A stretch of 64,000 nt of DNA, taken from contig OX637297.1 of the NCBI GenBank assembly GCA_951799445.1, forward strand, positions 4,216,001 to 4,280,000, in the 5' to 3' direction. The notes beneath the pieces are model-generated. The model saw nothing but the letters and a program-made list of their open reading frames with translations. It had not been told where the DNA came from and did no database searches. Positions 1 to 13,100 of this stretch are shown piece after piece; position 1 is the stretch's first letter; each line of letters begins with the position of its first letter. This DNA comes from Pseudisothecium myosuroides. Its lineage: Eukaryota > Streptophyta > Bryopsida > Hypnales > Lembophyllaceae. The position numbers were made by a program, and so were the translations under genes.

Positions 1-1570
1 TTGGAATCCTCTTGCCACAATTTGATCCCTCCACCTTCTCGTGGGAGCCAATCACTATCTGTGCAGTACAGCTTGTACTTCATGACAGGGACACCTGCAG
101 AGTTCAAATAAAACTTGAACTGTTGTGCCTTCGTATGACCAACTAGTGCATCCTCCCCTCCCAGAAGCGAGCCTTCTATGAAGGCTTTGAAATCAAGTAC
201 CTCCTCAATAAGATGAGGAATCGTAGGAACGGAGTCCACATCCATGAAGGACTTCATGAGGGATGGGATGGTTGGGAAGTTATCTTTTTTCAACTGCATA
301 TTCCATTTCCCGAATAAGGCGTCAATGTCGTCATGCGTGTGCCCGACTAACATGAAACTCACATGAACCTCACAAAAGACCTTCTTAACAACGAGAAGAG
401 ACCAAAACGCAAACTCAAATCTATTCTTGTTGTCCCCCATGGCGTTGTCCATTTGTACGTTCAGAACCGGAGGCAACGGAGTTCCTGGAATTTTGACTTC
501 CAGAGCAGGTCAAAGCGATGACTTGCACATATCAGCCCTTGCAGTACCGAGTGAAATAAAGGAGCCGAGCCTGACCCAACAAACAATTCCCTTGAGGAAT
601 ACTTTGGGGGCAGCTCAAGGTCCCGCAAGAGCTTTGCCAACGACCCCACTGTGTAGTTTGAGTCGTGAAGGAAGATATCAAGTCCATAATGTGCGTAACG
701 CACATCCCCATGTCCATGGGCAATCATGCCCATCACGGACATCGGGAGTTTCATAAGTTCGTCCAGTTGCTTGCTTTTGTGCGAGAAGATAGGAGAAGCC
801 GTTTTAGCATGATCCATTTTGTCATGCATGATTGTCAAGCACTCATCAGGGTACGCGCTTGAATTGTAGCGATTGGTGTAGTACTGGTCCCAATGTGCTC
901 CAGCTTTAGCCAAATGTTTCTCCAAGACTTGGGTCCACTTCTGTTGAAAGTTAGCAACGGCCGTCTTCTTCAGAGTCTTCAGTCTATCACATTTTGCGCA
1001 ACGCGCAAAGTTATCTCCGGGCTTCTTGGCACTATATTCAGGAAAGTTCAATTTCCTGATCTTGCTGATATTAGAAACTAAGACTTTTTTTAACCCAAAC
1101 AAAGCATTCGCTGCGTTGACCTCAGGAATAGTCTCTTTCCATTTGAAGGTGGCTGGCAAAACCTTGGACACCACCTTCTCCCCTAATAGAAGTGTATGCG
1201 TGCGATGTGGCATATGGTCTGCCGACTTCTCAAGCACGCACTTCAATGTTGCCATGGCCTGCAACGTATGTTTCCGAGGCTTGAGCATGTCCGAGTTCCC
1301 GTGACGCTGAGCTTGTTCACCTCTAGCAACGTACCCTTGGAAACAATGGAAGGTACTCTCAGAAACACCCAAAATAAGTCTCCACGCCGCCAAACAAACA
1401 TCTATCCCATCGACAGTCACCACTCTCTTCCCATCAGCGTTACGATGGACTTGTCGATGTACATCCAACTTCATGTGGTACCGGAATTCGAAGGTAGACT
1501 TCTGAAATCTTTTGTCAGAACTTCCAATTTCAGAACTTCTGTCACTCTTTCTTTGGCCTTCTAACGACAA
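1..1570 (-). pseudogene. DUF7869-like transposase remnant, C-terminus cut by window edge
   Basis: The reading frame is open from about 1570 to 461 on the minus strand, then continues without a stop in another frame from about 508 to the left window edge. A one-base deletion near 507-509 explains the change. The upstream part has a zinc-knuckle-like CAKCDRL stretch and the block MHDKMDHAKTASP; the downstream part has QMDNAMGDNKNRF and VGHTHDDIDALFG. The VGHTH.DID block is typical of DUF7869 transposase-like proteins as I know them. The first residues are uncertain because the frame opens with a TTG and I see no good ATG. Apart from the one slip the frame is clean over about 520 codons, so decay is recent. 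An unannotated intron instead of a deletion is possible but I see no splice sites there. Confidence 0.7.
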
Positions 1571-3419
1571 CTCTTTTATTTCTAATATTTAATTCGGTTC
1601 AAATGGAAAGAACCATTGCTGTAAAAATAAAAATAAACCTAAAAAAAAGAAAAAGGTCAGAAAATATTTATTTATATTTTCGGAAACATAGGCAGAGTTT
1701 CCATTGGAAACATATATAATAACTATACCCTAAACCCTAAACCCTAAACCCCTATAGAACTTGAAGCCCCAAAGGTCATGCAATTTGTGGTCGAAAGTAG
1801 GGGGGAAATGAAGAAGTTCAAAATAATCCAAACTTGTAGAATTCATGATTTAGAAAATTTAATTGGTGCTCTTCTTATAGTTTTTACTACACAAACTTTC
1901 TTAAAAAAACATGTAGAGGTCAAATAATGTGGTGGGCATTCAAAATTCATGACGTCATTAAATATGACCTCATTTTTTAGAATACACTACAAGAATCCAT
2001 AAATAATAGCCTAAAACCTTTTCTTGCATTCTTGGGTTTGCAACTCATGAACTTTACGTAGGGGTTATGGGTATTAAAACGGCTTATTTCACGGCTTTTG
2101 TAAAAAATATATGAAATTAGAAAGCCCAAAAAAAAACTGACATTATATATGAAGAATTGAACCACCTATGCGTAGTTTTTAAAATAAGTTATTTGTAATT
2201 AAAATCAAATGTGCTTTAATAAATCTAATAACTTTGGTAGCTTGTTCCATGATACATATACTAAAAGAATTGATATATTTACGTTTTCAATGTTGTTATT
2301 GTCCTCAAAGATTACTCATTCATGTAACTGTATAATGACACTTGTAGATTCCTTGTTAAAAAAGCTACAAGAACTTTTGAAATTAAAACAAATTATATCC
2401 CTTAAGATTGGACTAAATTGCATTGTAAGTGAATATGTTCAGGGCCATATAATGTAGAACGCAGTTGCGTACCTGAGGTTGTACTCCACAAAACCATACC
2501 GCTTAATTAAATCATGTAATTTTTACTAGAAGTGGAAATATTATATATACAAGTTCTGAAACATGCTGAACATTTAAATTCCAAAAACACACTAAATTCG
2601 CGCCTCGTTTTATAAAATTTACTACACGAATTTAAAAAGAAGATTCCAAACTCCTTGCTATACTTGTAGACAACAAAAGTTAACCTCTATAGTCATAAGA
2701 CTTCATTGTACAAGGAGGACTAACAAAAAATGTACAAGTTACAAATGTCACGGATTATTTCAAAATCATGAGTGCCTTAAATGTGTGCTACATTATCAAC
2801 ATTGCTATTCCAATAAAAAATGAAGTATAACAATTAAAATTTCTTTTAATTTTAATAGGTCATGTCCTGCATTTAAATAAATCACAACATCAAGAGTCCT
2901 ATCTAGGTCGACGTGGGTGTGATCTGGGAAAAGGTTGAACTTAGAAATACTATAGGCAATACTTTCAAATCCATGCCTAGCTGCATTCAATTCACCAAAC
3001 AATAATTTTTTTTCCCAGCGTAACACAAAATCATGGACCCTGCCTTATATTTTAATGAATCAGAAATTTATATGTTTTTAAATGGGTCCATGTGGCCGTG
3101 TTAAAAAAAAAGTAGTCGTTGAAAATAATGTAGGCATTACTTCAAAATCCATAGCCACATTCAGTAATGCCAACCATTTCTTTTGAATTTGCCATGTAAC
3201 CCAACATCATAAGCCAGGCCTTGTATTTTAGAAAATCAGTAATTCATGAGTCCTAAAAGAAGTCCACGTGGGCGTGTTAAAAATTAATGTACAAGTTGAA
3301 AATACTGTAGTAAGGCATTACTTTCAAATGCATGGCTGCATTTAATTCATCAACCATTTTCTAAAATTTGTTGCCTTGGAGACGATTTAAATGTGCAAGT
3401 TCTAAATGATCTTGAGGCA
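1571..3419. other. AT-rich non-coding stretch
   Basis: I see no gene here. It is AT-rich, with a short telomere-like tract near 1728. From about 3050 there are degenerate repeats built around phrases such as aggcattactt and catgtaac, leading into the ~170-bp tandem array that follows. Confidence 0.5.
1728..1752. repeat. Interstitial telomere-type repeat (CCCTAAA)3
   Basis: Three uninterrupted CCCTAAA units followed by CCCC. This is the Arabidopsis-type plant telomere heptamer, here inside AT-rich non-coding DNA. Three units could also be chance or a telo-box. Confidence 0.7.
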
Positions 3420-4010
3420 CTTGAAGAATACATGTGGGGAATGATTAAATTCTTGCCTCTTATACATGAGAGAGGAAAAAAATTAAAAATAACACATTCA
3501 TTTTGGTTTGTTGAAATCTCAAGTCCAAATGTCATGACATTCATTGTCAAGTGAAGGAGGAAAAAAATGTGCAAGTTGTAAATAATTCCCACATGCGGAA
3601 TCTATGACGGGATTAAATTCTTGCTTTTTATATAGAAAAGAGGAAAAACATTTAAAAAAACCATTTGTTGTGGTTTGTGGAACCGCTCAAGCCCAAATTT
3701 CATGAAATTTTAGGGCGAATGGACAAGGAAAAAAATGTACAAGTTGTAACAATCCCCACATGGGGAATCCATGAGGGGATTAAATTGTTGCTTTTTATAT
3801 AGGAGAGAGGGAAAAAACTAAAAAAAAATCATTCGCTATGGTTTGTAGATTATCATTGAAGCCCAAATGTCATGAAATTTTAGGGCGAATGGACGAGGAA
3901 AAAAATGTACAAGTTGTAAACAATCCCCACATGGAGAATCCATGAGGGGATTAAATTCTTGCCTCTTATTATCAACAGAGGTAAGAAATTAAAAACAATT
4001 GCAAAGCTCT
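3420..4010. repeat. Degenerate ~170-bp tandem repeat, about 3 units
   Basis: The phrase cccacatg.gg/aaatc recurs near 3587, 3755 and 3927, and 'ggattaaattcttgc' and 'aggaaaaaaatgt.caagttgtaa' recur with the same spacing of about 168-172 bp. Units differ by substitutions and small indels. No coding signal. Confidence 0.75.
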
Positions 4011-4369
4011 GTAGTTTGTGGAATGCAAGCCAAGATATTATGAAATTTAATAATGGCGAGTACAGCAAATATGGGAATAAATTAGAAAGTGCGTGAAGAA
4101 TTCAATGTATTCAACTTTTAAACTAATTTCCTACACGCATGTGTATTTATCTTTTTACTCATGAATCTACTATTTTTTCAAATTCAATTTTGAAGGATTA
4201 CGTGGCGAGTGAAAGACAATGGCAGGTCAATTCAATGTGGCCATAGATTTGAACATAATGCTTATAGGATTTACACTTTCTACTTTTTCTTTAACACATT
4301 TACGTAAACCTATTAAAGGATTGATAAATTTTAGATTCATCAAAATACAGGGCAGTGTCCATGAATGAA

Positions 4370-5240
4370 AGAAAAATGCTTTGAATGTGGCCATGGATTT
4401 GGAAATAATGCCTAGAATATTTCCAACTTATACATTTTTTTTCCACTCCCACGGGGACTTCTTCTAGGACTCATGCATTATTGATTCTCTAAAATACAGG
4501 GCATGCTCCACGATTTTGAGTTACGTGGCACATTTAAAAAAAAGGGTGATGAATGGAATGCGGCCATGGATTTGGAAATAATGCCTAGAATATTTCCAAC
4601 TTCTACATTTTTTTTTACACTTCCACGTAGACTTCTTTTAGGACTTGTGCATTATTAATTCTCTTAAATATAGGGCATGGTCCATGATTTTGGGTTACGT
4701 GGCACATTTAAAAAAAAGGGTGATGAATGGAATGCGGCCATGGATTTGGAAATAATGCCTAGAATATTTCCAACTTCTACATTTTTTTTTACACTTCCAC
4801 GTAGACTTCTTTTAGGACTTGTGCATTATTAATTCTCTTAAATATAGGGCATGGTCCATGATTTTGGGTTACGTGGCACATTTAAAAAAAAGGGTGATGA
4901 ATGGAATGCGGCCATGGATTTGGAAATAATGCCTAGAATATTTCCAACTTCTACATTTTTTTTTACACTTCCACGTAGACTTCTTTTAGGACTTGTGCAT
5001 TATTAATTCTCTTAAATATAGGGCATGGTCCATGATTTTGGGTTACGTGGCACATTTTCAAAAAAGGGTGATGAATGGAATGCGGCCATGGATTTGGAAA
5101 TAATGCCTAGAATATTTCCAACTTCTAACTTCTTTTTTCCACTCCCACGTGGACTTCTTTTAGGACCTTGAATTATTGATTCTCTAAAATTTAGCTTGTC
5201 TTGGTTATGTGGCAGATTTAAAAAATAGGATGTCTAATGA
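4370..5240. repeat. 174-bp tandem repeat, near-perfect core with degenerate edges
   Basis: The phrase gggtgatgaatggaatgcgg starts at 4544, 4718, 4892 and 5066, exactly 174 bp apart. The core units are almost identical, while the first (from about 4370) and last (to about 5240) are diverged. This is satellite-like, recently homogenised in the middle, with a period close to nucleosome repeat length. Confidence 0.85.
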
Positions 5241-5507
5241 ATTAAACACGGCCATGGATTTGGAAGTAATGTCTAGAGTATTTCTTACTTGTACATTTTC
5301 TTTTCCACACCCACGTGGAACTATTTCATGACTCATGAGTTTGTGATTCATGGAGATATAGGACGTGGCCTGTATCTTCTGGATTAATTTGTTGCAAATT
5401 AAAGAAGAAGAGTGATGATTTGATAATAATGCCTACAATATTTCCATTTTCTACATTGTTATTTTCAATTTCATTTGGAGTTGTTCATGACTAATGAATT
5501 TTTGACT

Positions 5508-5771
5508 CATTAAAATATAAGACATGATTGGCTGGTTTTCTTTGGGGGAAGTGACAACTTACATTCAATTCCATTATTAATAAGAAATGCACTGTCTTTA
5601 TAAATCGTGATTTGTATAGTTACACTAAAGTATATGATTCATTAAAATATAGGGCATGATTAGTCTGTTTTTTTTGGGTGAAGTGACAAATTAGATGCAA
5701 CTCCATTATTAATAAGAAATGCACTGTCTTTATAAATCGTGATCTTTATAGTTACACTAAAGTAAGTGTGT
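5508..5771. repeat. 132-bp direct duplication
   Basis: The phrase cattaaaatat begins at 5508 and 5640; both copies contain 'ccattattaataagaaatgc' and 'tttataaatcgtga'. Two tandem units, about 85-90 percent alike by eye. Confidence 0.75.
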
Positions 5772-8525
5772 GTGGCCTATGCCGTGAGTTTAGTATTTCA
5801 TAAATTTTTGGATATTATATAATTTAAAACCGCACGCCCAATGTTTGACTTATGTTGTTTCAATTGGTCAAGTTTAAAGTAAAAACAATTGGCGTATCTT
5901 CAAAATAATAAACGACTTCGGTTCTAGAACCCTAAAGTATTTTAATTTGAACGCCATAAATCTAAGTCTTTGCTATTATTTTACATTTTGAGAGAAAAAG
6001 ATAATCAATGAAAACTGCAAGGTTTTTCAAATGTCACCTTATTCAACCTCTTATTAAAACAAACTACACCGAACATCCTATTCAATTGAATGTTTTGATG
6101 GACTACCGTTAGTGTGGCAGTGTTGAAGCCTAAAGTAATTACAATTAGTTGAACATCCAAAATTAATTTTATATCTAGAAATAATTGTGATATAGGTTTG
6201 AATGCCTAGGAAATTAGACTCTTCACTCTTTTTGAATGATGTTTAAATTGACGGTTCAAACAAAAATAGACCCATAGATTTGTGTATATTTCACTGTTGC
6301 ATTCATACCTTAAGTTAGGCTGATTCTTACGTTTTGTTTCATTTGTTTGTTTGTTACGGTGCAATGAGATTTAAGGTACCATTTAAAGTACCATTTAAGG
6401 TACAATCGGTATGCACTTGACTGGCAAGGAACCGAGAAGGTTGCATTGGGCTTTGTTCCATACTATTTGGGCTCATTGTCAGAAAGTTAGGTTTTTTATT
6501 TTGTTTATTTTGTTTTTTTGAACAATATTAAAAAATTACATATACTATTGTTTTGATTTTGGCAAAAACAATGCGCATACTAGTATATTGAACAATATGC
6601 TTTATTACCCTTCTTTGCTTTAGATATTACGGCAAATTAAAAATTTACTTTTACTATTGTTTTGATTTTTGTAATGACATCGAGCACACTAATATATTGA
6701 AGAATGCATTGAATTTCATTTCTTAACTTAGAAAATTATTTTTACTATTTTTTTTTTAATGACATCAAGCACACTAATGTATTGAAGATTACATTGAATT
6801 TCCTTTCTTAGTTTAAGATATTGGTGTAATATACGAGTACTGTGCGCAACGGGTTGGATACGCGTATATCTCTCCTATTAAGTTTGCATGGTACATTCTT
6901 CTATATTTAGGTGCCAGATTTGTTTTGTTTGTCACGGTGAGATCTCTTGGACCGTGCGTCCCCCGGTGGCGTGCTTGATACCGTTGGAAAGCTCTCGGCG
7001 AGGAGAGGTGCACGGGATTGGTTTCGTGGCATTTGGACCTACGATGCATAAAATTTCATTTTTTGAGTTATTTTTTATTTTTAAAATTACTTTTACTTTT
7101 GTTTTCAATGTGGCAATGGTACAGGGCTATACTAGTATGGGTATTGAGGGAAAGGAGTTGGTCACTTTCATCTAGGTATAATGGCAAAGGCTTGGTTGCC
7201 CTGTTCAGGGTATCGATGATAAGGGTTTGCAAGATCGGGTATGAGGCCACCAAGCTGTCGACTAGGTCGAGTTTTGTAAAGCAGATTCGGGTATCAGGGT
7301 CCGGATATTGGGCTTACCTTGAAGTCTGCGCGCTAGGGTTCCGCCCTCTCCCGGAAGTCTGTTGCCTTTTTTTTTGCGGCTGTTTTTGGTCTGGGTTTTG
7401 CGACTTCAGATGTACCTGTTGAAGAATGTCGATTGTGCATGCGGGGTCTTGTCGTCGTCCGTTGTCTGAGTCCAATACAGTCTTCAGTTGCTTTGATTCA
7501 AGCTGGAGCGGAGCGGCGGAGTGGAGGTGAGTGGCGGATTGGAGCGGCGGAGGGTTTCATTTGAGATTACACAAGGATCCCAAGTGAATCTTGAGCGGCC
7601 AGTAGCGGAGCTTGAACCAGAGTGGAGCTCCACCGGCGGAGTCAAAGCGTTGCGGTGAACTTGCGTGCAGGACAGGTTTGTAAATTTTTTCACAAATCTT
7701 TCATTGCGTGCTTGTTGCTTTTGCAGTTCATTGCTTTTGCATTTTATTTGTGTAGTTTCTGTCTATATTTCGACGTTGTCTGTGGATCGTGTTTTGTGGT
7801 GTTCCCGGTTTTTAGGGTTCACGTTGCTTGTCTTCTGGTCTTGGTTTTCAGGCTGCTTGTCTCATTTAGGTTGTTTAGGCTTTTGTTAGGGTTTTAGAAT
7901 GTCTTGGCAGAAACAGCAACTTCTCTTATGGCGGTCTCATTGATCTTGCATTGTACACTCGAATTTTGTTTTTTGCAGAGAGGAAGATTGGGTTTGATAG
8001 AATTTTGCTAGCGATTTGTGAGAAATGTCGAATGGAAATTCCTGAGAAATCTGGCTGAAGATTGAAATTGGAGCTGCAAAGCAATTTCAGCAACTTTTTC
8101 TACAGGAAGTGAATTTGAAAGACGTAGTTTTGTGATTTTCAAGTTACAAAGTCCCCATTTTGCATTATAAATCTGTTCGTTTTGAATTCCTGAATTTTTT
8201 GCCCTCTGCATTGAACTTCAGGTACATTGAGGTCCAGTTGCTGCAGAGGACTTTCAAATGCTAGTTAACGATTGAAGGTTTGTTTCGTGAAGCTATTATA
8301 ATGTCTGACTGTTTCCCTCTTGCCAAATTCTGTGCAGAATATAGTGAAGCCTCTGTCGGGTACTGGTACGTTCAAGCTTGTGTAATTTGAGACGACAAAG
8401 AACTCATTCTTTGGTAAGTCAGAATTAGGCAATGTTTTGTCTGATAAAATCTATTTTGCAGTCTCAATTTCTTTTTTTTGCTATGCACGCATTTGACTCG
8501 TATGGTTTAGGGTGCATATCCTTTA
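5772..8525. other. Non-coding stretch, no gene recognised
   Basis: This is AT-rich to about 6850, including a degenerate ~100-bp repeat at 6560-6810 around 'acactaatatattgaag'. From 6850 to 8500 it becomes more balanced, with GGAGCGGCGGAG-type repeats near 7500-7560. It contains GT- and AG-like splice signals but no ORF with recognisable content. It could be the 5' leader or promoter of the gene that follows. Confidence 0.4.
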
Positions 8526-8529
8526 GAAA

Positions 8530-8675
8530 GGTCAATGATAAACAAGTAGCATTTAGATAAGTAGCATAAGTAATAAGGTCAATGATAAACAAGTAGCATT
8601 CAGATAATTAGCATAAGTAGCAAGGTCAATGATAAACAAGTAGCATTCAAATAATTAGCATTCACACAAGTAGCC
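8530..8675. repeat. 47-bp tandem repeat, three units
   Basis: The phrase ggtcaatgataaacaagtag starts at 8530, 8577 and 8624. Units are nearly identical. No coding signal. Confidence 0.85.
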
Positions 8676-8849
8676 ACATATTGCACCGAGAGAGTCTCCA
8701 GTCGATTCAAATCGATAGCAATTCATGTCGATGGCAATTCATCTTGATGGCAGCTAGGAATTGCCAGAATCAGTAAAATGTAGCTCTCGATGGAACACCC
8801 GAAATTAGTAATACTGAAGCAGCAGCGCCCAAAACCAACAAAGCGCTTG

Positions 8850-10100
8850 TTATTTAACTCGATCCCAGTTCATAAAAGCCCATCTCGAAACCAAATTCAA
8901 CTTGGATCGAGATAAAAAAACATCGAGAACATTGAATTGACTACAGCAATAGAGAGAAAAACAGTAGACACAATTTGGGTTGACCTAAAAGACTCCAATC
9001 CTCAGTGACAGAGAATAACTTGAATCGAGTTAAAGTGCTTAAGGATCAGCAGCGGAAGCCAAATAGTATTCGAGTGACTAAGCCGTGAACTCAAAATTTG
9101 TGAGTGAATTTAACTCGGTATGAGTTAAAATACAAGAAACTTCCATGTCAAGAATATGACAGAAAATAAGACAAAGATGGGGCACATTGATGAGAAGAGT
9201 ACCTTGATATCATGCCCTGGTTTATGTCGGCCCGAGTTAAATTCCCAAATCCAAATATATCAAAGGACTAGCTGCCTACAGTTGATTTCGTAAACTCGAC
9301 GATAGTCATTAGCGATGACTAAGATAATCAAAATAGACGATCAGAAACGCTGGACATCTTTAGACTGTTTATCTCGGTTTGAGATAAACTTTATTGCCAA
9401 CCATGAAAATGAACAGCAAAACAAATCAGCTAAACTGAGAAAGAAATAGCCCAAGAGCAAAGATGACGAGAGATAGGATACTTACATCCTTAGATAGAAA
9501 TTTTAACTCGGGTCGAGATAAACTCAATACCCATCGATCCAATGGCCCCAGAAGGCAGACGATAGAATTCGGACCTCCACATGGAGTTTAACTCGGGCTG
9601 AGATAAACTCATTACCCATCGATCTAATGTCCCCAGTAGGCCAACGATACAAACCGCACCTCCACAGGGAGTCTAACTCGGGCTGAGATAAACCTAATAC
9701 CCGTTGATCCAATATCCCCCCAAAAGCTAAATGATAGTATCCAGAACTCCTCAAGGAGTTTAACTCGGAACGAGATAAACTAGTATCCCAGAAATCTGAC
9801 AAATCTTGATATCTGTCCAAGCTAACGGAGAACAAGACAAGACTGGATAAAGCTGCCTTCAGGCAACAAGTTTAACTCGGACCAAAATAAACTCCATTCA
9901 TAATGACTACGGACACTCAAGAAAACGAAGTCAAAAGACTGGCACCCGATGAAAGTTAACTCGGACTGAGATAAACCTACTGATTTAAAAAATAGACGTC
10001 CTCGATAACAGTCGTCTGAATTGGTTGTAGCGTAAATATTAGTTGTAGCATAAAAATGGTATGCTATGTCAAGATCATAACTCGACCTGAGTTAAAGTAA
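8850..10100. promoter_or_regulatory. Cluster of inverted motif TTTAACTCG..CGAG(T/A)TAAA upstream of the gene
   Basis: About 12 copies of an imperfect palindrome of the form TTTAACTCG, 2-5 nt, CGAGTTAAA (or GAGATAAAC) occur near 8853, 9017, 9109, 9221, 9367, 9501, 9584, 9671, 9757, 9870, 9953 and 10077. Four further copies lie in or next to predicted introns of the following gene. They could be bound as DNA dyads or fold as RNA hairpins; the sequence alone does not decide. Confidence 0.6.
9501..9785. repeat. ~85-bp tandem repeat carrying the TTTAACTCG palindrome
   Basis: Four units start near 9501, 9586, 9671 and 9758. Each holds the inverted motif followed by 'aatacccatcgatccaat'-like text and a variable spacer. 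The ORF that crosses this array on the minus strand is a product of the repeat, not a gene. Confidence 0.75.
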
Positions 10101-10122
10101 GGGTTTGTTGTTCTGTTTATAG

Positions 10123-13100
10123 ATGGAGACGCAGAAAGAGAAACTACAAATGCATTTTCAGCTCTTCAGTATACCGGAAGAAAACTCCGAAGAGTATGGG
10201 GACTTGGACGTCCTGGGGGAATGCTGGGAATTGAAGGAGCCAGATCAAGTAGGGTTCTGGACAACCCTGCTTGTTCCTATGTTGACAGAGCTGAGTTTTA
10301 TGACGAAGTATAAACGATCGAAAGCAAACCTCCCGGTTTCACTTCACGAGTCCATTAGAGAGATCACAACTGGACCAAATGGAATAATTTTCGTGTGTTG
10401 TAAAACAAGTGATCCAGACCAACAAAAAGAATACCTCTTCTCGTACGTTGTACACATACGTAAGACTATATACTCCCTCTCAACGTACTACACTAGCTTG
10501 GCAAATTCTGCCTTCCAAGATCTGCAGAAGGACTTGGAGAAGAACATCGCTGAGAAGAAATGGGTAGCCAAAGATGGAGGTCCCCTTATATGAAAATCTC
10601 TGACGTCAAAGCTCAACGCCCTGATCAAGTCGTTCGACTACATGAAGGTCAACGTGGACAAAAGACTGAAGAGGTTGGCTCCAATGTCCCTCACCCGAGA
10701 TTACAGCAGTCAAGGGGGGAGCCAGACCTCACTTGTCTTGACAACACCGGAGACAGGTTGGAGCCACACAAAAAAGAAGACCACTGAGCGTTTCTCTTGT
10801 GGTAACCCAGCGGAGACGCCTCCACCAATTGCGAAAGGTCGGAAGAAGAAAGTTTCTCTGGAGAGCGAGAAATCAAACTTAGGAGAAACGAGCATGGCCT
10901 CCAAGATTCTCAACATACCAGAGGACATTGGAGGCCATGTGAAGGAAATCAAATATGTGGAGTCCTGCAAGTCCTTTAATGACTACTAGAAGGAGTGCGC
11001 GGATTCGTATGTCGAGGGGATTGGGCTCCACTTAAGAATCCCCTTGGAGCAGCTGGAGACGCCTCCACAAACATTAAACATCCGCGAGCTAGAGGAGGGT
11101 GGTGTCAAGAAGTCACTCAATTTTCTTCTAAACATGATGAATCCAAACAAAAAGATGACCCTTTGCGTTATACCACAGGACCAGACCAAGAAGCCAGAGA
11201 AGTTTGATGATGTGAAGGACTGCAAGTTCTGGATGGTCAACGGCTAGCATTGTGTCGAGGCATCGAAGAGGATGCAAAAAATGGACCAAATCAAGAAAGA
11301 GAAGGCGGATAAGTTCAAGGTCTGGGAGTGCTTTGTGGTTTGGAAGAAGGACCATAGGATCATCCAGAAAATTTCAGCATATTATAACCGGGTGAACCAT
11401 TTCTAGAACTTCATGCCAACATGGGCAACAAATATTATTGGGGCATGATACATGTGGACACAAATGGGTAGCCCGACGCCACCAAGGGAGGCAACTGAGC
11501 TGGGGAAACTTGTCAGGCCTCCAAAACAGACAACCAAGGACGTAAACAATGCAATTCTCTTTGCAGTAAAACTTTAACTCGGCTCGAGTTAAATAGCTCA
11601 ATTAGAATTCTGTCCAAGCGGACTATTTGTGAACATATATAGTTGTAGATTTGGCTTCATGTTTATGTAGGCTTTACCTCGACGCGAGTTAAAACACCTG
11701 ACACTCTTTTACTAACGTTTTTCCAATACATGTCACCAGGACTTCAAAGAGGCTGTCAAGCTTTGATTCTTGATGATCGACGCGAAGAGAAACCAGAAGG
11801 ATGTGAACCAGAAGAAAGAGATGGACGTCCAAAACAAAATAAAGATTATTACGGCGGCCCCAGATGTCTACGACCTGTGGAGTCAGGTCATCTTCAGTCA
11901 TGCCCAAGGCAAACTCATTAGTCTCGACTTCATGACAAATTCAAGCACACCAAGGGCTAGGATGTAGAGAAGGAGTTATAACCCGTGAGTTTTTCAAGTG
12001 GATGGGGAACTGCTCAGAGGCCGACCTGAAGCGACTAGCACTACATTTGTTGAACAAGACCAAGGATAGGACGTTGCCATACCCGAAGGTCACCATGAAG
12101 TCCACCAAGAAGGTCAAGCCCAAAACTTGTAACGCCAAGGAGTGGCTCAAGACGTGCAAGTGGAAGACGGCTGTGAAAAGGCAACTCCATCACCTGAAAC
12201 CGGCTCTCCGACTCTATGACAATGAGGGTAACTACAGGAAGAAGGAGTGGAAGAAGTTCAAAAAAGATTACAATGTGACGAAGGCAATGATGAACACTCT
12301 TGTCACTGTGCCTGGGGATCACTTCTTCTTGCTGTCCAAGTTGCCCTCCAACAAGTTCAAGAGCTTGGGAGAGTTGTCTAGAATAGCGAAGGAGTTCTTC
12401 AAAGTCTTTTTGGAGAGCAAAGGCCGGTTCGTGAGGCCAAAGGCGGGGCGTTCTTCAGGACCTACAAGATGAAGGAGGATGTCCTTAGAGAGTGGGACAC
12501 CAATGTGTGGAACGAATCCAAGAAATCGACTTTGAAGTTGGCTATCATGGACTTCAGAAACATTCCGAGGATCGATGACAAGGATTTGAAGTCTAAAGCC
12601 GACGCATATTATGAGTCGTTTCTCTCACTCTTGGAGACATATATTGACCCTGCGGTTACCGACCCTCAGGTGTGGCTCTAGATCTGTGGTGAGAAGGAGG
12701 TGGAGGTGGAGGTGGACCTGTGCAACTACATTAGGGTCTCCTCCTTTGGGACGTCCTATTTGGTGCATTATGCTGACTACATTCTTGGACCGTTTGAGCG
12801 TGTTGGGGACGTCTCCAAGAGAAGCAAAGGAGCCAAGGATCCTATCCAATTGCTATTCTTGGTGAAGAATGGGACAACGCCAAAGACCACAAGAATTCCA
12901 AGGCGTTTTAATGTTGCCCAAAAGTCTAGGCACAACATTTGCAAGCAGGGTTATGAGATTGACTACAGGTTGTACAATACGGAGCTTCGGATGGAGTTCT
13001 ACTTGAAGGTGTTTGACCTGTTTGTTTCACCCCGAGAAGAAGTTTTGTCGATTTTTGCAAGAGGGAAGATAACGTGTGCCGCCTGGGTAAGTTCTAGTTT

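Noticed and set aside
7018..7422. 134-aa ORF in the region before the FCP1-like gene
   Set aside because: Composition is Phe/Leu-rich and AT-driven, with no motif, no conserved start context and no neighbouring exon that fits.
8530..9785. CRISPR-like spaced repeats
   Set aside because: The units are contiguous tandem repeats or dispersed dyads with related, not unique, spacers; the setting is a plant-type nuclear genome and no cas genes are present.
9524..9835. 103-aa minus-strand ORF
   Set aside because: It is made by the 85-bp tandem repeat with the inverted motif; no independent coding signal.
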